In this document: positions 59,916-64,000 of the stretch, in pieces
How the letters are laid out: every line of letters begins with the position of its first letter
Numbering within the stretch: the stretch's first letter is position 1
Assembly: GCF_003597395.2 (NCBI RefSeq)
Contig: NC_133773.1
Coordinates: forward strand, 65,366,944 to 65,430,943
Origin: Chelonoidis abingdonii
Taxonomy: Eukaryota; Chordata; Testudines; Testudinidae
Direction: 5' to 3'
Length of the DNA stretch: 64,000 nt
Program-made: the position numbers and the translations under genes
Notes under the pieces: generated by a model
Database searches by the model: none
What the model was told of the DNA's origin: nothing
The model's input: the letters and a program-made list of their open reading frames with translations, nothing else

Positions 59916-60715
59916 AAGGGAGATGTAATCTGCGCCAGACTTTACTTGGTGCACAATATTAATACTTCCCTCTCTTTGCCAGCTCAGCCATGTGACCTGA
60001 ACATTGGATGGATGGAGACAAGGCTATACATACTTCTCATCTTTGCGCACCTACTCCCTGACCACTTGTATGGAGGAGAAGCTCTGTGGAGGTTCCTCTC
60101 CTCCTTGCACTGCACCTCATGATATTGGGATCTCCTGTTGCCCTTAACTTCTATTAAAATTAGTGGGTCATATCTTCCTCTTCTAGATAAGAGCAAATGA
60201 AAAGAGAGTACTCACATCTCAACACACTCAGCTTCTGATGAAACAGTTCTAACTGCATCATCTTTTTGAATGTGTAGCCCCAGCAGTGGTTCACAGCAGG
60301 TATAGGGTGCGATATCCACACATGGACTGGAGATCTCTGTGAAAATACGCTAGCAACTCTGCACACTTCCAGCCATCTGCAGCTCCTCCACAAAGCTCCC
60401 AGACTCTCTCCTCACCTAATATGGGCAGCATGGCTGGTATTGTCATCCTGCCCACAAAACAATTAGTAGAAATAGAAAAGGTCCAGGGACAGGCAACAAG
60501 AATGGACATCACAGAAAGAGAAATTGAAACCGTCAGAACTTTAGTTTAGGGTGAAGAAGAAAAAGGGACATTATAGAAGAAGCATATCTGACATAATGGG
60601 TGGTGACGTGAAAGTGAGTTGCTATTTACCCTTTCACATAATATAAGAATAAGGAAACTCTAAATTAAGTTAAGTAACAACATATTTAAAAATGGTTAAA
60701 AGTAATGCTTTATAA
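59916..60715. other. No gene recognised
   Basis: May include the outer part of the preceding repeat to about 59970. Otherwise unassigned. Confidence 0.4.
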
Positions 60716-60802
60716 GGCCTGATCCTGAAAACATTTAAGCAGATGAAAAACTTGAACCCCTGAATAACTTGATTTTAAAGTGTGTAGGACTAGGCCATTA
60801 CA
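60716..60802. repeat. Short foldback, 'ggcctgatcctgaaaacatt' type
   Basis: 'aggcctgatcctgaaaacat' on the left and 'gtgtgtaggactaggccatt' on the right, a decayed version of a common reptile repeat. Confidence 0.5.
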
Positions 60803-60891
60803 TAGCATATAGTTAACCTAGGAAACTCACAACCATGAAATTGAGGCAAACACCTTAATGTTATTCAAAAAATGGATTAGATACCCATACT

Positions 60892-61132
60892 CAATGGTGG
60901 CTCCAGGCACCAGCTCTCCAAGTGTGTGCCTGGGACAGCATGCCGCGGGGAGCGCTCTGCTGATCCTTGAGAGGGCAGCAATTCAGCAGCGGGTACGCTG
61001 AAGCCACGAGACTGGCAGACCTCCCACAGACATGCCGCCGAATCCGTAGAACCGGGGACCTCCCACAGGTGCACCGCCAAAGGCAGCCTGCCTGCCATGC
61101 TTTGGGCAGCAAAAAAGCTAGAGCCGCCCCTG
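60892..61132 (-). mobile_element. hAT-type MITE, 241 bp
   Basis: Same family as 3360-3500 and 44659-44932 but inverted: its right end 'aaaaaagctagagccgcccc' mirrors the left end of the copy at 3360. Flanks 'cccatact' (60884-60891) and 'ctcatact' (61133-61140) are an 8-bp duplication with one mismatch. The 122-codon minus-strand frame over it is compositional. Confidence 0.9.
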
Positions 61133-61140
61133 CTCATACT

Positions 61141-62591
61141 GAATATTAACACTATCACCTCCACTAAAAAATATAAAAATATATAGGTGATATGGCCCAT
61201 GAATTTGGCACAGTACGCATGAAAACACAAAATCAATACCATCATTAGGTAAAGGTTACTTTTATTCTCAGAAGATACAGCACTGTAGTTGCTTGCAAAA
61301 ACACACGACCTTCATCAAGAGTCAAGGCAAGATCTGGCCGGTTAACATGTGTAAGATATATATTAATATGTGTCAAACATTACAAAATATGTGTTTTATT
61401 AATTATTTAGCATCTGTAGCTTTTTTGGTTTGGTTTGTTTTTTTCATACAGCTATAGAGCTGGGTAGATTATCCGTCAAAAGAATGCAACAATAATTGAT
61501 TTGGGTGAATGCTATTATATATTCTGAATCCAAAGGCTATTTTTTTATTACTTCTCTGGATCTAGTCAAGACTATGCCATATGGATGTTGTTGACTGCAT
61601 TTGCAAATCCTCCTATACACACACATTCAGGGTAAGATGTATCAAGCCATCGTCAGAATAAGTTAATTTAAAAAATACTCCACAGTTTCAAACAATGTTG
61701 CAATTGTATTATTTCCAAATTCTTCCCAGACCACATTGCTCTATAGAAATTACATTTTAATGATGATTTATCAGATTTGTTACCCTGCAAATCTAAATTT
61801 TACAGTTTGCTTTTGACATAATTGCACTTCTGGCAATCAAGCTTAACAGGCATGTCCTGGGATGTTTTATTTGTCAAGAAAGCAACCATTTGTATAGTTT
61901 GGACTAATAAAAACACAAATTATGTCCTCTGTTACACTGGTGTAAACCCAGAGGGAAAACTGCAAATTAATACAGTGCTTTCCCTATATTTTAAATGAAT
62001 TGTGTTTGCACCACTTCAGCATTCTCTATCTCTGAGTACTCTAGCAAACAAATTTTCTAGAATGAACATATAGGGCTTTTTTATAAAGAATTAATATAGA
62101 TTAACTACGTAGATTGCTCAACTTCTCTTTTTCCATTCCATCTAACTTTTAATACACAGCACACATGCATCATAGAATGGACTCTGTCTGCCCTTGTGGG
62201 TGTTTTCTGTTTTACCTTCTTCTATTTGCAAGATTATACTTAAAAAACAAAGCACAAATTGGCACTTGTGCTCCCTTCACAGTATACATAATTGCGTAAC
62301 TGTACCAAGGAAATTACATACTACTGAAAAGTTTAGCTCGCTTTTCCACTGGAAAAACATTTCCAACGTCTCCTTAGAGGAAAAAAAAATATCACCAAGT
62401 TCATTCTATCGCACAGTGAGAAGATTTTACCACTAGATCGTCTAATCCTTGCTAATACAGTAGGATACTGAATCCAGTTATTAATCACTTTTTCAATATG
62501 CTGCACTGTTGAATAGAATTAACAATTATTTTTTTCTTTTGTATATAGTGTATAATTACAGTTATAAGTACCCCTCTACATTATTCAACAT
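61141..62591. other. No gene recognised
   Basis: AT-rich; 'ttacactggtgtaaaccc' at 61933-61950 is a common repeat motif. Confidence 0.45.
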
Positions 62592-62664
62592 GGGTGAAAT
62601 CCTGGCCCCACTGAGGTCTATAGCAAAAAGACTATTGACTTCAGTGGAGTCTGAACTTCACCCC
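62592..62664. repeat. Palindromic repeat, 'gggtgaaatcctggcccc' type
   Basis: 'gggtgaaatcctggccccac' faces 'cagtggagtctgaacttcac' with 'gcaaaaagactattg' between. Common reptile foldback. Confidence 0.7.
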
Positions 62665-64000
62665 ATAGATTCTCTCATAAAAATATTAAACTAAACTAAA
62701 AAGAGTCAGTTCTGTTGAGATTTACTATATTATGTAGGAACTGGTAAACAGTTTCATTAATAAGAATATTGTGGTTTGCTATTATGATGATTAAATCCCT
62801 TTTATTATGTATGCAAATAATGTTTATCATCACCAAATTCTTTTCTGGAAGATATAAGTAAATCTGTCAGTATTTTAGGGCTTAGCGGTTTAAATTGACT
62901 CCCTCAAAACTTAAGCCTAGCTTTGTCCACTCCCACAACCCTCCCATCCCTTTAATTAACAAATGGTTTGGTTTAACAGATTGGGTTGAAAAAATCTTAT
63001 ACATAGGCTCTGAGATACAGGCTACTTTTAATAATGATAGAGATATTAGCATTATTCATAATAAGTGTTTATTTATTTTGCTAAGAGAAGCCAACAGATG
63101 ATTCATTAAACAAACTGACTTATATAGTGAAGTAATAGCATTTCACTGCCTGAACTATAAACTAGACCCTGATACCCAGCCAGAGTCTCTCTCTCTCTCA
63201 TATCATACCCTAGGTAACTCTCTCTCATTAGGCTTCAGTCAACCGGCAATCAGTGTGTCCCCATCACCCTAGTCTTGCCTGAAAGCCCTAGCCAGCCCCA
63301 GGGACCTGAGAGGAAAGACAACAGCAGCACCTCCATGCACACCCTGTCCCCACATCTCCTGATGATACGCTAAGGTCTGCACCAAAGGAAAACCTCTGTG
63401 GAAAGATCTTTGAAAGCATAACTTCCCTACTGGAGGGAGAAGGGGAGAGAGAGAAAGAAAGGGAGAGACACACACACACGCAAAAAAATACCCAAACAAA
63501 ACACTTGAGTACCTTAGGTTATGGTAAAGTATATTTTCCATCAACATCACCATCAAAATTAAACACAATTAGGAATTAAGGCAATTCCACTCTTTACCCT
63601 AGTCCCTTACTTATTCAAAATATTGTACATACCATTACATAAATTGCCAAAACAAACCTAGATAATCTTCTTAATAATACATTATTAGAAGTGAGTAGAG
63701 CTGGTTGGGAACTTTTGGACAAAATGTTTTTTTCAATCAGAAAATGCCAGTTTCTCAAAACTGAAACATTTCCCAGAAACCTTTTGGTGTCAGTGAAGCT
63801 TTTTTGGGGCAGGTTTCTTAGGCCCAAGGTGGAATTTCTAGTCAAAATCATTGAGAGAGAAAGAAACAAAGGAAGGATTTGAATGTAGAGAGTCATCTCT
63901 CTCTCTCTCTTTTAAAAAAAAAAACAATGGACATTCTTTTTATACCAGTGCAGAACAAAAATAAATTTTAAACTTGCTAAATATTTTGCAAAAATGATTT
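62665..64000. other. No gene recognised; simple repeats
   Basis: AT-rich. Simple repeats: TC-rich at 63187-63200, (CA)n at 63467-63478, TC-rich at 63895-63911 followed by an A-run. A 'gagctggttgggaacttttg' repeat start is at 63697. A 99-codon frame at 63269-63568 spans the simple repeats and is unsupported. Confidence 0.45.

Noticed and set aside
1..64000. A novel multi-gene biological system, CRISPR array or operon
   Set aside because: The window looks like vertebrate intergenic DNA dominated by decayed transposons; no gene cluster or regularly spaced repeats were found.

Overview
The window is a non-coding stretch of vertebrate nuclear DNA, most likely from a turtle (Testudines). The assignment rests on dispersed repeats that I recognise from memory of reptile genomes and could not search here: CR1 LINE 3' ends of the type ending in 'ataaggacggccat', a Cry-type tRNA-derived SINE head, the 'ttcagagtagcagc' short retroposon family, several hAT families with 'caggg...' ends, and GC-poor single-copy DNA between them. 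I found no protein-coding gene I can defend. The longest open frames (about 60 to 138 codons) overlap each other on both strands, lie in low-complexity DNA or repeats, and match no protein family I recognise, apart from short decayed L2 reverse-transcriptase-polyprotein pieces. No rRNA, functional tRNA, miRNA or CRISPR array is visible.

Layout. 1-10 kb: an old MIR-type SINE, a composite of inverted tRNA-like units (about 1.83-2.96 kb) that carries a fold-back retroposon with a 13-bp target duplication, a short hAT MITE with a perfect 8-bp duplication (3.36 kb), a 'gggtgacca' MITE (4.55 kb), a second hAT-type GC-rich piece (7.1 kb) and a second fold-back retroposon (9.42 kb). 10-16 kb: a CR1 3' end, two MITEs of the 'gtctacactg' type, an endogenous-retrovirus-type LTR split exactly at its TATA box by a 1,044-bp hAT element, and an L2 fragment. 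16-25 kb: mostly unassigned DNA with small palindromic repeats, an LTR-like repeat joined to a SINE head (22.4-23.0 kb) and a GC-rich element (23.4-23.8 kb). 25.76-29.41 kb: one large hAT-type insertion with a perfect 8-bp target duplication, whose middle is a giant imperfect palindrome (two arms of about 550 bp) that has a SINE copy in each arm. 29-45 kb: AT-rich DNA with two more L2 fragments, a 100-N assembly gap, and scattered MITEs (32.1, 36.7, 40.5, 44.7 kb). 45-64 kb: AT-rich DNA, a tandemly arranged pair of related 75-bp blocks (48.57 and 49.73 kb), a CR1 copy interrupted by a solo LTR (55.6-56.9 kb), a GC-rich LTR-like repeat (59.3-59.9 kb) and another hAT MITE (60.9 kb).

The pieces do not work together as a pathway. 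What the window shows is a layered transposon history: old L2, MIR and CR1 copies, then LTR and hAT insertions nested in them. The most informative points are the hAT insertion that duplicated an LTR TATA box, the 3.6-kb hAT with an internal giant palindrome, and two independent fold-back SINE insertions with target duplications.
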